Positions 24,001 through 31,491 of a stretch of 31,491 nt of DNA are shown here, in pieces. Within the stretch, counting starts at the first letter, position 1. Each line of letters opens with the position of its first letter. The notes beneath the pieces are model-generated. The model searched no databases and had not been told where the DNA came from. It was given only the letters and a program-made list of their open reading frames with translations. The DNA is from JBDKTH01 sp964558295. Its GTDB lineage: Bacteria; Planctomycetota; Planctomycetia; Pirellulales; Thermoguttaceae. The position numbers and the translations under genes were made by a program. The stretch is taken from assembly GCA_964558295.1 (NCBI GenBank), contig CAZLDQ010000048.1, forward strand, positions 1 to 31,491, in the 5' to 3' direction.

Positions 24001-27000
24001 GTATCGGATGTCGACCAAAGTGACCGATCGCCAGGGGCACACACTCGAGGGAGGTTATGTATTCACTGTGATCGGACAAAAGCTGGACGAAACGGCCGTG
24101 CGGTTCAATCCCATTGAACTGATGCCCGACAAGACCGACTACCAGCCAGGCGAGACGGTGAAGCTCATGATCAACACCGAACAGGCCGACAGCACCGTGC
24201 TCTTGTTCGTTCGCCCGACTAACGGCGTTTACCTGCCGCCGAAACTCGTGCAGTTCGCGGGAAAGAGCACCGTCGAAGAGATCGCGGTTGTCACGAGCGA
24301 CATGCCGAACTTCTTTGTCGAGGCGGTGACGATCGCCGGCGGGCGAGTCTACACGGAGACCAAGGAGATTGTCGTCCCGCCCGAAAAACGGGTGCTCGCG
24401 GTCGACATTGAGCCTTCGAAAGTCGCCTACAAGCCTGGCGAAATAGCGGCCGTGAAGCTGAAACTGACCGACTTCGACGGCCGACCGTTCGTCGGTTCGA
24501 CGGTTGTGGCCATTTACGACAAGTCGGTCGAGTACATCTCCGGAGGCTCGAATGTGCCGGAGATCAAGGAGTTCTTCTGGAAGTGGCGCCGCCACCATCA
24601 CCCGCAGACCGAATCAAGCCTGCAACGCTTCTCCCAGAACCTCGTTCCGCCCGGGGCGGAGGGGATGAACGATCTGGGCGTGTTCGGCCATAGCGTGGCC
24701 GAAGAGGTTGCGGAGGCAGAAGCCGATGGCATGGCCATGGGCAGGTTCGGTGGGGGGGCGTTAGGACGAGAATTGCCCCGTATGCGAAGCGGGGCGATGC
24801 TATTCGGAAATGCAGCGCCTGCGTCCGCTCCGATGATGATGAAATCCGCCGCGAGCGATTTGAAGACCGAAGCCGCGGCTTCCATGGATACTCTTGCGAT
24901 GGCCGATCGGGATGCCGCCAAGGGTAGTGAGGGCCCCAGCGTCGCCGCTCCGCTGGTTGAGGCAACCGTGCGCAAAGAATTCGCCGACACGGCCCTATGG
25001 ATTGGCGCACTGACTACGGCCCACGATGGCACGGCCGAGGTCCGTTTGAACATGCCGGAAAACCTGACCACTTGGCGAATCAAAGTCTGGGGCATGGGGC
25101 ACGGGACCCGAGTCGGCGAAGGCGCGATGGACGTGGTCACGCGCAAGGACCTGATCCTCCGGATGCAGGCCCCGCGGTTCTTCGTCCAGACCGACGAAGT
25201 GGTTCTCTCGGCCAATGTCCACAACTACCTGAAGACCAAGAAGGCGGTCCGAGTGGCCTTGGAACTCGAAGGCCGCGTGTTGGAACCGCTTGGCGAACTG
25301 GTCCAATCGGTCGAAGTGGCCCCGAACGAAGAATCCCGGATCGATTGGCGCGTCAAGGTGCTCGACGAAGGCGAGGCCACCGTGCGCATGAAGGCGCTCA
25401 CCGATGAAGAGTCGGACGCGATGGAACAGAAGTTCCCCTGCTATGTGCACGGGATGCTCAAGATGGATTCCTTCTCCGGCTCCATTCGCCCGGACGGCGA
25501 CAGCGGCAAATTCACTGTTACCGTGCCGGCCGAGCGGCGCCCGGAGCAGACCCGGCTGGAAGTCCGCTACTCGCCGACGCTGGCCGGAGCCATGGTCGAC
25601 GCCCTGCCCTATCTGGTCGAATATCCCTACGGTTGCACCGAGCAGACTTTGAACCGTTTCCTGCCCACGGTGATTACCCAGAAGGTACTTCTCGGCATGG
25701 GGCTGAACCTGGAAGACATCCGCAAAAAGCAGACGAACCTTAACGCCCAGGAACTGGGCAATGCCCAAGAGCGGGCGGCTCAGTGGAAACGCTACAATCG
25801 GAATCCCGTCTTCGACGAGGCCGAGGTCCAGCGCATGGTCAAGGAGGGCGTCAAGCGGCTCACCGAGATGCAACTGTCCGACGGCGGCTGGGGTTGGTTC
25901 TCTGGCTTTGGCGAATACAGCTCGCCGCACACCACGGCCGTCGTAGTCCACGGCCTTCAGATCGCCATGCAGAACGACGTAGCCCTGGTGCCGGGGATGC
26001 TTGATCGCGGGATCGAGTGGCTCAAACGCTATCAGGACAAGCAAATCGAACTACTCAAGAACGCCCAACAAACGCCGAAGCAAAAAAACTACAAAGACTA
26101 TGCCGACAACACCGATGCGTTGGTCTACATGGTCCTGGCCGACGCTGACGTGAAGAATGCCGACATGCTGGAGTTCCTCTACCGCGACCGCACGAAGCTG
26201 GCCGTCTATGGGCTGGCGATGTACGGTGTGGCCCTGGAGAGACAGAACGAACAGGACAAGCTGGCGATGATCCTCCAGAACATCGGCCAGTATGTCGTCG
26301 AGGACAACGAGAACCAGACAGCCTACCTCAGGTTGCCCAACGAGGGCTATTGGTGGTGCTGGTACGGCAGCGAGTACGAGACGCATGCCTACTACTTGAA
26401 GCTGTTGGCTCGGACTGATCCGAAGGGCGAACGGGCACGGCGGTTGGTCAAGTATCTGCTGAACAACCGCAAGCACGCCACCTACTGGAATTCAACGCGT
26501 GATACGGCGCTGGTTGTCGAAGCGATGGCCGACTTCCTCCACGCCAGCGGTGAAGCCAAGCCCGAGATGACCGTCGAGGTGTGGCTTGACGGCAAGCTCC
26601 AGAAGGCGGTTGAGATCACGGCGGCCAGTCTGTTCCAGTTCGATAACGCGTTGGTGATCGAAGGCGAAGCTCTCGCGGCGGGGCCGCATCAGGTGGAACT
26701 CAAGAAGAAAGGCCAGGGGCCGCTCTACTACAACGGTTACCTGACCAACTTCACGCTGGAAGACTTCATCACCAAGGCCGGCCTGGAAATCAAGGTCCAA
26801 CGGAAATACTACCGCCTCACCAAGGCCGACAAGTCGCTCAAGACGGTCGGCTCGCACGGTCAGGCCATCGATCAGAAGGTCGAGAAGTACGAGCGCGAGG
26901 AGTTGCCCAATCTGGCTAGGCTCAAGAGCGGTGACCTTGTGGAAATCGAGTTGGAAATCGACAGCAAGAACGACTACGAGTATCTTGTCTTCGAGGACAT

Positions 27001-27259
27001 GAAACCGGCGGGCTTTGAGCCGGTCGACGTGCGCAGCGGTTACACGGGCAACGCCCTGGGAGCTTATGTGGAGTTCCGCGACAACCGTGTCGTGTTCTTC
27101 GCCCGCATGCTTGCACGCGGCAAGCACAGCGTAGCCTATCGCATGCGCGCCGAGATTCCCGGGAAGTTCAGCGTGCTGCCCACCAGGGCCGCAGCGATGT
27201 ACGCTCCCGAGTTAAAGGCCAACTCCGACGAGATTAAGCTCGGCGTCGTGGATCAGTAA
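21068..27259 (+). CDS. Thioester-containing alpha-2-macroglobulin family protein
   Basis: A 2063-residue exported protein; bacterial relatives trap or block proteases in the cell envelope. The ATG at 21068 has GGAG about 8 bases upstream and is followed by a signal peptide (MKTLLLSGVIILAGLWTGHQ, cleavage near residue 25); there is no lipobox Cys. Residues ~30-400 are helical and TPR-like (AQKAFDDGNYKDAYEGFRKL). Macroglobulin domains follow, including MG2 (YTITDRPVYRPEQSVHYKFW) and the A2M signature (DTALWIGALTTAHDGTAEV, NLTTWRIKVWGMG). The thioester motif is YPYGCTEQT with Cys1523, followed by an alpha/alpha-toroid. The C-terminal receptor-type domain contains FEDMKPAGFEPVD. Odd parts are a Trp-rich insert (~790-835, 11 Trp) and a Gly/Met/Ala-rich stretch (~1210-1285) that may be the bait region. 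No penicillin-binding protein 1C gene is adjacent. Confidence 0.92.
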   Translation: MKTLLLSGVIILAGLWTGHQGIAAESPQNQSQRTAAQKAFDDGNYKDAYEGFRKLALEPGDEPPKVGSDLRMAVQCLQQLDRLGEIDALVEGVVNAHQKNWRLLWAAAGIYQEIPHHGFMIAGKFERGNHRGGGQLVNAMERDRVRALQLMALAQPLVRQDDDHRTGGDYLLSFAQMLLSSRGEEEAWRLQTLTDLGQLPDYEEGWGYYQPSRGAPVDETGNPVFHHVPKSFEAATTDGQRWRWCLEQAAEMNPERADEVRMQFADFLWNQFGVQTMAEYGWFFGRSQTDDTQKHESGTYALHTLGEDETIARLATGIKRFKLPDEFNFIKIYQEVAGKQAGGCRIEALSHLAQLFENRRQYPKAAEYWRQCIAATDRQDYKDRLAQIVGNWGEFEPMMTQPAGKGATIEYRFRNGKSVKFTAKEILVDKLLADVKAYLKSRPRQLEWEKLEIGNIGHRLIQENQKQYLGREVARWELQLEPREKHFDRRVTVSTPLQKAGAYLLTAQMPDGNTSHIIVWLADTVIAKKPLDQKSFYFVADAVTGAPIPKANVEFFGWRQEYRQGRQSELTFQQFAEFTDSNGQLITDEKTQPANYQWVLIARTREGRLAYLGFTGVWYERRYDAEYNATKVYTITDRPVYRPEQSVHYKFWVRHAKYDQEDTSDFAGKSFAVEIYNPKNERIEQKQVTADPYGGLDGEWKLPAEAPLGVYRLMVKDLSGSRQRNLGGGSFRVEEYKKPEFEVTVDAPSEPVMLGEKITATIKAKYYFGSPVTKAKVKYKVQRSEYTERWYPIGPWDWLYGSGYWWFAYDYHWYPGWDDWGWRRPVPIWWPRSHTPPELVADQEVEIGPDGTVKVEIDTSVARAIHPDQDHRYTISAEVVDQSRRTIVGTGSVLVARKPFQVTTWVNCGYYRTGDVLEAHATARTLDGKPVHGDGQLTLFHVRYKDAKPVEKEVFTRKLSINEEGRGQLRIKVNQPGQYRMSTKVTDRQGHTLEGGYVFTVIGQKLDETAVRFNPIELMPDKTDYQPGETVKLMINTEQADSTVLLFVRPTNGVYLPPKLVQFAGKSTVEEIAVVTSDMPNFFVEAVTIAGGRVYTETKEIVVPPEKRVLAVDIEPSKVAYKPGEIAAVKLKLTDFDGRPFVGSTVVAIYDKSVEYISGGSNVPEIKEFFWKWRRHHHPQTESSLQRFSQNLVPPGAEGMNDLGVFGHSVAEEVAEAEADGMAMGRFGGGALGRELPRMRSGAMLFGNAAPASAPMMMKSAASDLKTEAAASMDTLAMADRDAAKGSEGPSVAAPLVEATVRKEFADTALWIGALTTAHDGTAEVRLNMPENLTTWRIKVWGMGHGTRVGEGAMDVVTRKDLILRMQAPRFFVQTDEVVLSANVHNYLKTKKAVRVALELEGRVLEPLGELVQSVEVAPNEESRIDWRVKVLDEGEATVRMKALTDEESDAMEQKFPCYVHGMLKMDSFSGSIRPDGDSGKFTVTVPAERRPEQTRLEVRYSPTLAGAMVDALPYLVEYPYGCTEQTLNRFLPTVITQKVLLGMGLNLEDIRKKQTNLNAQELGNAQERAAQWKRYNRNPVFDEAEVQRMVKEGVKRLTEMQLSDGGWGWFSGFGEYSSPHTTAVVVHGLQIAMQNDVALVPGMLDRGIEWLKRYQDKQIELLKNAQQTPKQKNYKDYADNTDALVYMVLADADVKNADMLEFLYRDRTKLAVYGLAMYGVALERQNEQDKLAMILQNIGQYVVEDNENQTAYLRLPNEGYWWCWYGSEYETHAYYLKLLARTDPKGERARRLVKYLLNNRKHATYWNSTRDTALVVEAMADFLHASGEAKPEMTVEVWLDGKLQKAVEITAASLFQFDNALVIEGEALAAGPHQVELKKKGQGPLYYNGYLTNFTLEDFITKAGLEIKVQRKYYRLTKADKSLKTVGSHGQAIDQKVEKYEREELPNLARLKSGDLVEIELEIDSKNDYEYLVFEDMKPAGFEPVDVRSGYTGNALGAYVEFRDNRVVFFARMLARGKHSVAYRMRAEIPGKFSVLPTRAAAMYAPELKANSDEIKLGVVDQ

Positions 27260-27287
27260 AGGGCCGACTTGTTTTGACGCGGGCCCT
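27260..27287 (+). terminator. Weak hairpin after the alpha-2-macroglobulin gene
   Basis: AGGGCC at 27260-27265 pairs with GGCCCT at 27282-27287, beginning right after the stop codon. Four T lie in the loop but none follow the stem, so this is at best a weak terminator between convergent genes. Confidence 0.3.
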
Positions 27288-27339
27288 AACCGACACTTGT
27301 GCCGCATGGTTGACAGCGATGTCCTGATCAAGAGAAGCC

Positions 27340-28359
27340 CTACCTCTCGTACACCATCCCGATCCCAACGCCGTCGGACATGGCGATGGGGATGAAGGTC
27401 AGACCATCGTATTGCCTGTCGGTTTGCTGGATCGCGTCGCAGGCAAGGTAGGCCATCCACCAGCCGAGCAATACCTGGGAGAGGTAGTGTCGGTCGTCGT
27501 TGACGCGAGACCATGCAGTCATTGCCGAGCCAAAGTATAAACCGCCTTTTAGAAAGGGATCCTCGACCATCTTGGCGGCGGTGATAAATGGCACGGCCCC
27601 AACAAAGGCGTGGCCGCTGACGCCATTTGTATCCTCAAACGGCCGCCACCGCGAACCGTGGGGTTCTTCTCCGGGGCGAGAAGCGCCCAAGGTGGCCTGC
27701 ATCAAAAGCAGCGGGGGAGCGCCAACCCCATAGGCCCGCGCGGCGCGGGCCCCGAACTCGTCGCAGCAATCACCCCACAGGGTATCTCCGTGCAGGGCCC
27801 CGAGGACGCTGATACCGACGCACCCGGGAATCATGTAACGCCCTTCTCCCAGAGGGCGAAAGAAATCGGCACACCGATCGGTACCTGAGCTACGCACGTC
27901 CGCCTGATACCAATCCCGGAAGTCACCATCCAACGACGTATTGGCCAGCAGACTCCCCCCGGCCACCCCAAGGAACAGGCCGCGGATGCTTGGTATGGAG
28001 TAGTAGTTCTTTGCATCAGTCCAAATCTTGGAGGTTGCTTCCCAACAACTCGCATAGACCTGGGCACATCCTGAAGAGGCATCCAACGATGGGGGGGGGA
28101 GTACGTGTCCGAGCCAATGATCCTGGCCGACCAATGGATTCGCCTCGGTTGCCTCGGGAGGCCCCAAGGAAAGCGGCGGTGGACCAGTCTCATCAAAGAC
28201 TGAGGGTGGAGATCTCTCTCCATCATCAGGGGGTGAGACGGAGGCCTGCGCAGTGTGTGCTTCGTACGCCTGACGAATACGACATCCTTCGGATGGCAAA
28301 CACCCCAAAATGAGTGCAAAAATAATCGCCTTGCTTGCGATCCAAGACATTTGGGGCAT
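27340..28359 (-). CDS. PAP2-superfamily phosphatase-like membrane or surface protein
   Basis: A 339-residue protein. The N-terminus (IASKAIIFALILGCLPSEGC) is a signal peptide and may be a lipoprotein signal with Cys after ILG. A Pro/Ser-rich linker (~35-95) precedes the PAP2 core. The three phosphatase motifs are recognisable: GASRPG (Arg228-Pro229), VSGHAF (Ser248-Gly-His250) and SRVNDDRHYLSQ (Ser284-Arg285, His291). In the last, the usual Asp four residues after His is Gln295, so catalysis could be altered. Family members remove phosphate from lipids or polyprenyl phosphates. No good ribosome site lies before either possible ATG (28359 or 28350). Confidence 0.75.
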   Translation of the reverse strand: MPQMSWIASKAIIFALILGCLPSEGCRIRQAYEAHTAQASVSPPDDGERSPPSVFDETGPPPLSLGPPEATEANPLVGQDHWLGHVLPPPSLDASSGCAQVYASCWEATSKIWTDAKNYYSIPSIRGLFLGVAGGSLLANTSLDGDFRDWYQADVRSSGTDRCADFFRPLGEGRYMIPGCVGISVLGALHGDTLWGDCCDEFGARAARAYGVGAPPLLLMQATLGASRPGEEPHGSRWRPFEDTNGVSGHAFVGAVPFITAAKMVEDPFLKGGLYFGSAMTAWSRVNDDRHYLSQVLLGWWMAYLACDAIQQTDRQYDGLTFIPIAMSDGVGIGMVYER

Positions 28360-28679
28360 TAGTTGGAAGGGGTGTTGTTCGTGTCGATACGAGACTTAGC
28401 CCAAATCGTTTCTACAGCAATACTCTCGGGGGGGCGTCAAACAGCTACGGGTCATTATCGGAAGCGGGTGAGAAGGAACCTTAAGGCATGATATGCGCCC
28501 GGCATTATTTGCGCCGTCTTCCTTGTCACCCTAGACCGCTGGTGTTTACTGGCCATGGGTGACCGTTTTGTTGAACCAGCTCGCCAAACAACACGTCCAC
28601 CAACCAAGTAGATGGTGGTTTAGCCTTTACAGAGCGGAGCCGATCACCGAAAATGGACACTAACCTATGACAGTCATCC
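28360..28679. promoter_or_regulatory. greA upstream region
   Basis: About 320 bases without a gene. It must hold the greA promoter and, reversed, that of the PAP2 gene. A 6-bp hairpin CCACCA (28597-28602) with TGGTGG (28613-28618), followed by TTTAG, is the only other structure seen. No -35/-10 pair could be assigned safely. Confidence 0.4.
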
Positions 28680-28680
28680 A

Positions 28681-28719
28681 ACGGCCCCCAACACGATGTG
28701 GGGGGGCCGTCGTTTTTTT
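28681..28719 (+). terminator. Intrinsic terminator in the greA leader
   Basis: ACGGCCCCC at 28681-28689 pairs perfectly with GGGGGCCGT at 28702-28710, and seven T follow at 28713-28719. It ends only 19 bases before the greA start codon and directly before its ribosome site, on the same strand. No gene lies upstream in that direction, so it must end a leader transcript or a small RNA. It resembles the leader of E. coli greA, where termination makes the GraL RNAs. Confidence 0.85.
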
Positions 28720-28738
28720 CATTCGTGCGAGGGAGACT

Positions 28739-29221
28739 ATGAGTGATCGCATCCCAATGACTCGGGCCGGCTACGACAAGCTCAAGGCAGAGCTCGATCA
28801 CCTTCTGCAGGTCGAAGAACCCATCCTGCAGCAACGCGTGGCCACCGCACGCGCCGAAGGCGATCTGCGAGAAAATGCGGAGTACCATGGGGCACGCGAG
28901 AGTCTGGGGATGTTGCAGGCGCGGATCAATCTGATCCGCGACAAGTTGGCGCGGGCCTCAATCGTCAACACCAATCAGCTTCCTAAGGACGAGGTGGTGT
29001 TTGGGGCTACGGTTACGGTCAAGGATCTTGATCTCGATGAAGAGGAAGAGTTCACCTTGGTCGGCGCCGGCGAGGAAGACTACCTAGCCGGCAAGATCCT
29101 GGTCACCAGCCCACTGGCCCAAGGCCTGATGGGCAAGAAAATTGGCGACCAGACCAGCATTCAAGTCCCCATGGGAACGGTACGCTACGAAATCGTATCG
29201 ATCCGCTTTGCCGACGAATAA
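28739..29221 (+). CDS. greA: Transcription elongation factor GreA
   Basis: A 160-residue factor that enters the RNA polymerase secondary channel and stimulates cleavage of backtracked transcripts. The N-terminal coiled coil is MTRAGYDKLKAELDHLLQVE through ARAEGDLRENAEYHGARE, whose tip carries the conserved acidic pair region (GDLRENAEYH). The C-terminal FKBP-like domain includes VVFGATVTVKDLDLDEEEEF, SPLAQGLMGKKIGD and YEIVSI. The start ATG at 28739 follows GGGAG at 28731-28735; a longer upstream frame would run through the terminator hairpin and is rejected. Length is normal for GreA. Confidence 0.95.
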   Translation: MSDRIPMTRAGYDKLKAELDHLLQVEEPILQQRVATARAEGDLRENAEYHGARESLGMLQARINLIRDKLARASIVNTNQLPKDEVVFGATVTVKDLDLDEEEEFTLVGAGEEDYLAGKILVTSPLAQGLMGKKIGDQTSIQVPMGTVRYEIVSIRFADE

Positions 29222-29331
29222 AATCGCACGTGCAGAATCTCCGCCCGGAGGTCGCGGTCATGCGACAGCTTCCAGGCGATTCCGGCCGTAGCAATCGTAG
29301 GCATCCTAATTGCCACGCGAAGATGACGGTC

Positions 29332-30090
29332 TCACGCTGCAAGTCCGTAACCACTTGCAGGACCATTGTTCATGGGGCGTTGGTCCCCCAGAGCTTTCAG
29401 CCGCTGGTGGAAATCGCCTGGCAGGTCAACCAGTGATTTATTGGCGTCTCGGACAGCATGGCTGAGCATGTTGCGCAACAATCGCTCGGCCACCGAATCG
29501 GTACCAAGGTTCTCAAGAATGCGCAATGTGTTGAACGTCAACCGGCTGGCTCCGAAACCGTAGACGGCGCCCAACAGGCCGGAACTGTAGCCCAACGCGG
29601 TGTTGATGGACCCGGCGACCGCCTCGGTTGGAGCGTCTTGTCCCGACCAAATCGCCTCGGTTACGTCCAACACGCACGCCTCATAGGCTCCTTCGTGATG
29701 ACCGACATGTTTGCCGTTGCCCCACACGTCGGCCAGATAGTCGCCCCTCCAGAATCGCAACAGGTAGCGGCCGCCAGGGGTCGGATTGGCGGGAGCAGGC
29801 ACTTGGGACCAGTAAGAGGCCACGCCATGGTAGCAGGGAAAGACTGCCTGGATGATTCCCGGCACCTTTGTTGACTTGGCCTCCGGCTGTGGTCTTTCGG
29901 ACTACCGCTGCTGCCAGCCTACGTTGTCCGGATCGAAGGCCACGAGCCATGATGGGCCGTCAAGCGAAATGACCGAGGAACTCGCGGCATGACCAGCCGA
30001 GGCCCAGTTCGCCGTTAGCGTCGCCAGCACCAGTACGACCGCAGAAAGCAGAAGCGACCCAACGAACGACCACGCAGTGCGTTTGATGAT
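29332..30090 (-). pseudogene. GH2-like glycoside hydrolase pseudogene
   Basis: One frame runs from 30090 to the stop at 29332. The 5' part, after an AGGAG site, starts with ATC ATC instead of a normal start codon, then KRTAWSFVGSLLLSAVVLVL, a signal peptide, and VISLDGPSWLVAFDPDNVGW. A TAG at 29902-29904 replaces what should be Trp in QQRW. The same frame continues SERPQPEAKSTKVPGIIQAV, YLLRFWRGDYLADVWGNGKH and VGHHEGAYEACVLDVTEAI, a GH2 N-terminal sugar-binding fold. It then jumps to a C-terminal piece (FNTLRILENLGTDSVAERLL), so several hundred residues with the catalytic barrel are missing. Lost start, nonsense codon and deletion all point to a dead gene. It lies 48 bases downstream of the PHP gene on the same strand. 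Confidence 0.8.
29337..29360. repeat. 8-bp perfect inverted repeat between convergent genes
   Basis: CTGCAAGT (29337-29344) and ACTTGCAG (29353-29360) form a hairpin with an 8-base loop at the end of the pseudogene, about 115 bases past the greA stop. No T-run follows on either strand. Confidence 0.4.
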
Positions 30091-30138
30091 GTTCTCCTGC
30101 TGTCAAGCGATTTCCGCATATCCGCAGTCTGTCCCACC

Positions 30139-31491
30139 TCATTTCTGCCAGTACTTGATCCGGAGATTGGGGGTTGTGCCCTGGGTTTTCTTGAGCGAGG
30201 CAACTGCCTCCGTGTCACCGGCAAGCGCTTTGAGGAGCCATTCTCCTTCCTGACGGCAGACCTCATCCTGCTTGGGATAGAAGTGTTTGAGGAGAAAAAT
30301 CGCATAGCGGGAGAAGCGGAACTCGCCGATGACGGTTTGACGTTTGGAGATCGGGTCGACATCCACGGCGGCGCAGTTGCGCAGACGGATATTCTTTGCC
30401 AGCGACGGGAACGTGAGCGTCTCGGCAAGAATCAAGGTGTAAGCGGGTTCCAGGTTCTTCGACGAATGTGCATCCGTCACTCCAATGCCTGCAATCTTCA
30501 GCCCCTGAGCCCGCAGTTCGTTATAGTGCAAGATGCTCAGATCGCTGCTGTCGCCATTTAGGACCTCCATGGCGTCAAAGCGAGCGGTCTGGAGAAGGTA
30601 ATCCGAAATGATCGTCGGGATGTACTGCCGGTGCGTGGGTCTCCAATAGGGATGCGCAAAGACGGCAATCCCACCACAAGCTCGGATCTTGTCCCACACG
30701 ACGAAGGACGCGGCGATCGAATGCTTCAGATTCTCCGGGATAGCGGCGGGGAGTTTGGTTGTCTCGGCAGCGACGGCCGCTTCATACTCGTTGCGTCTGT
30801 TGGTAAACCAGTCCGTGATGCTCTCCGAGGCGCCGAGTGAAAGGATATGGACGCCGTTGCCGGGACTGTGAACCTCTTCGCCGGGGAAGGTCTTCATGTC
30901 CGTGGGCAGCTTGGAGAAATCTTCGATGGCTGACAAAGAACCGGCATACGTCCGGTGGTCTGTCTCGATGGCAAAGTCGTGTCCCAGCTTCCGGCACGTT
31001 GCCACCATCATTGCGGGAGTCTCGTTCTTGTCGCCATCGGAGAACTTGCTGTGCATGTGCATATTGCCCCGATAGGGCCGAAGTGCAAAGTAGTCGGGCT
31101 TGAGCGAATAGAGCCTGGCCGTTCCGAGGATTTTGGGATTCTTCGGGTTGGAATTCTTTTGGACGACGCGCATCGTATGTTCGGTTTCCCCACGGAAGAA
31201 GGTCGTCGCGGTAATCGTGTTGCCTTCGATTCTGCAAGGAACGATCTCACCTTTCTGATGCGCCAGGATCTCGCCTTGAGCGGTCAGCCCATCCGCGCAG
31301 ATGTATTCCAACTGGATCTCTTCGGGATTGGCTAAGAGGGGCTCGTCCTCAAACACGAGAGTGATCGTTGCTTCGCGGTCCGCGCGAACGATCAAGGGAT
31401 ACGCGTCCACAAGCTTGGCCTGGAGGGGGCGGCTGACTAGCAGCCCGTTGAAAAAGTCCGCTAAGCCGACCTTCCCAACGTAGGAGGCTGG
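30139..31491 (-). CDS. PHP-domain metal-dependent phosphoesterase-like protein, 5' end cut by the window
   Basis: At least 450 codons remain; the frame is open to the window edge. A GTG at 31410 could be read as a start, but in-frame protein-like sequence continues upstream of it (ADFFNGLLVSRPLQAK), so I treat the gene as partial. After an N-terminal beta domain (residues ~30-130 of the visible part) comes the PHP core: RGNMHMHSKFSDG (His-x-His and Asp), FAIETDHRTY, FPGEEVHS, IAVFAHPYW and IGVTDAHSS. Thus the full set of metal ligands is present. PHP proteins hydrolyse phosphoesters or nucleotides; substrate unknown. A GH2-like pseudogene follows 48 bases downstream, perhaps the remains of one carbohydrate operon. 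Confidence 0.85.
   Translation of the reverse strand, partial: PASYVGKVGLADFFNGLLVSRPLQAKLVDAYPLIVRADREATITLVFEDEPLLANPEEIQLEYICADGLTAQGEILAHQKGEIVPCRIEGNTITATTFFRGETEHTMRVVQKNSNPKNPKILGTARLYSLKPDYFALRPYRGNMHMHSKFSDGDKNETPAMMVATCRKLGHDFAIETDHRTYAGSLSAIEDFSKLPTDMKTFPGEEVHSPGNGVHILSLGASESITDWFTNRRNEYEAAVAAETTKLPAAIPENLKHSIAASFVVWDKIRACGGIAVFAHPYWRPTHRQYIPTIISDYLLQTARFDAMEVLNGDSSDLSILHYNELRAQGLKIAGIGVTDAHSSKNLEPAYTLILAETLTFPSLAKNIRLRNCAAVDVDPISKRQTVIGEFRFSRYAIFLLKHFYPKQDEVCRQEGEWLLKALAGDTEAVASLKKTQGTTPNLRIKYWQK

Noticed and set aside
28667..28738. Longer GreA start upstream
   Set aside because: The added codons would cover the terminator hairpin and T-run, and GreA proteins start at the MSDRIPMTR-like position with a GGGAG site.

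Overview
The window looks like a chromosomal piece of a planctomycete, most likely of the Pirellulales type. The evidence is two DUF1559 prepilin-like proteins with the signature FTLVELLVVIAIIGILIALL start, a J-domain-like/transmembrane protein of planctomycete style, a thioester alpha-2-macroglobulin, secreted glycoside hydrolases and an imuA-imuB-dnaE2 cassette. A run of exactly 100 N at 6960-7059 inside a repeat array shows that this is a scaffolded draft assembly, probably a metagenome bin. No rRNA, tRNA, CRISPR array, phage or complete insertion sequence was seen.

Layout. (1) 1-4.6 kb is a carbohydrate-related patch: a secreted beta-helix protein (-), a decayed glycoside hydrolase (-), an N-terminal scrap of another beta-helix protein (+) and an SGNH hydrolase (+). 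(2) 5.3-6.4 kb is a DUF1559 gene whose 3' end is frameshifted by a 26-bp tandem duplication, followed by a strong terminator. (3) 6.65-7.13 kb is an array of ~52-bp repeats holding the assembly gap. (4) 7.2-10.7 kb is a tight + strand operon: Tat-exported GH1 beta-glucosidase, tartrate/D-malate-type dehydrogenase, YheT-type hydrolase. (5) 10.7-12.1 kb (-) is a DUF1559 gene plus a small putative lipoprotein. (6) 12.5-18.2 kb (-) is the translesion mutasome imuA-imuB-dnaE2, with a palindromic operator-like site over its promoter. (7) 18.4-20.7 kb (-) is a J-domain-like membrane protein, divergent from a 2063-residue alpha-2-macroglobulin at 21.07-27.26 kb (+). (8) 27.3-31.5 kb holds a PAP2-family protein (-), greA (+) with an intrinsic terminator just before its start codon, a GH2-like pseudogene (-) and a PHP-domain protein (-) cut by the window edge.

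Two themes stand out. First, the mutasome operon carries several short, mostly palindromic insertions: one in-frame 108-bp insert in dnaE2, one or two others in dnaE2/imuB, and a 98-bp palindrome that fills the imuB-dnaE2 spacer and leaves dnaE2 without a visible ribosome site. Rickettsia palindromic elements are a known analogue of such in-gene insertions. Second, carbohydrate genes are decaying: two glycoside hydrolase pseudogenes, one beta-helix scrap and the frameshifted DUF1559 gene.

Family calls rest on motif recognition and general knowledge of the families; no database search was run. I did not find a wholly new multi-gene system. The best leads are the mutasome insertions, the candidate SOS operator, and the greA leader terminator, which resembles the E. 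coli GraL arrangement.
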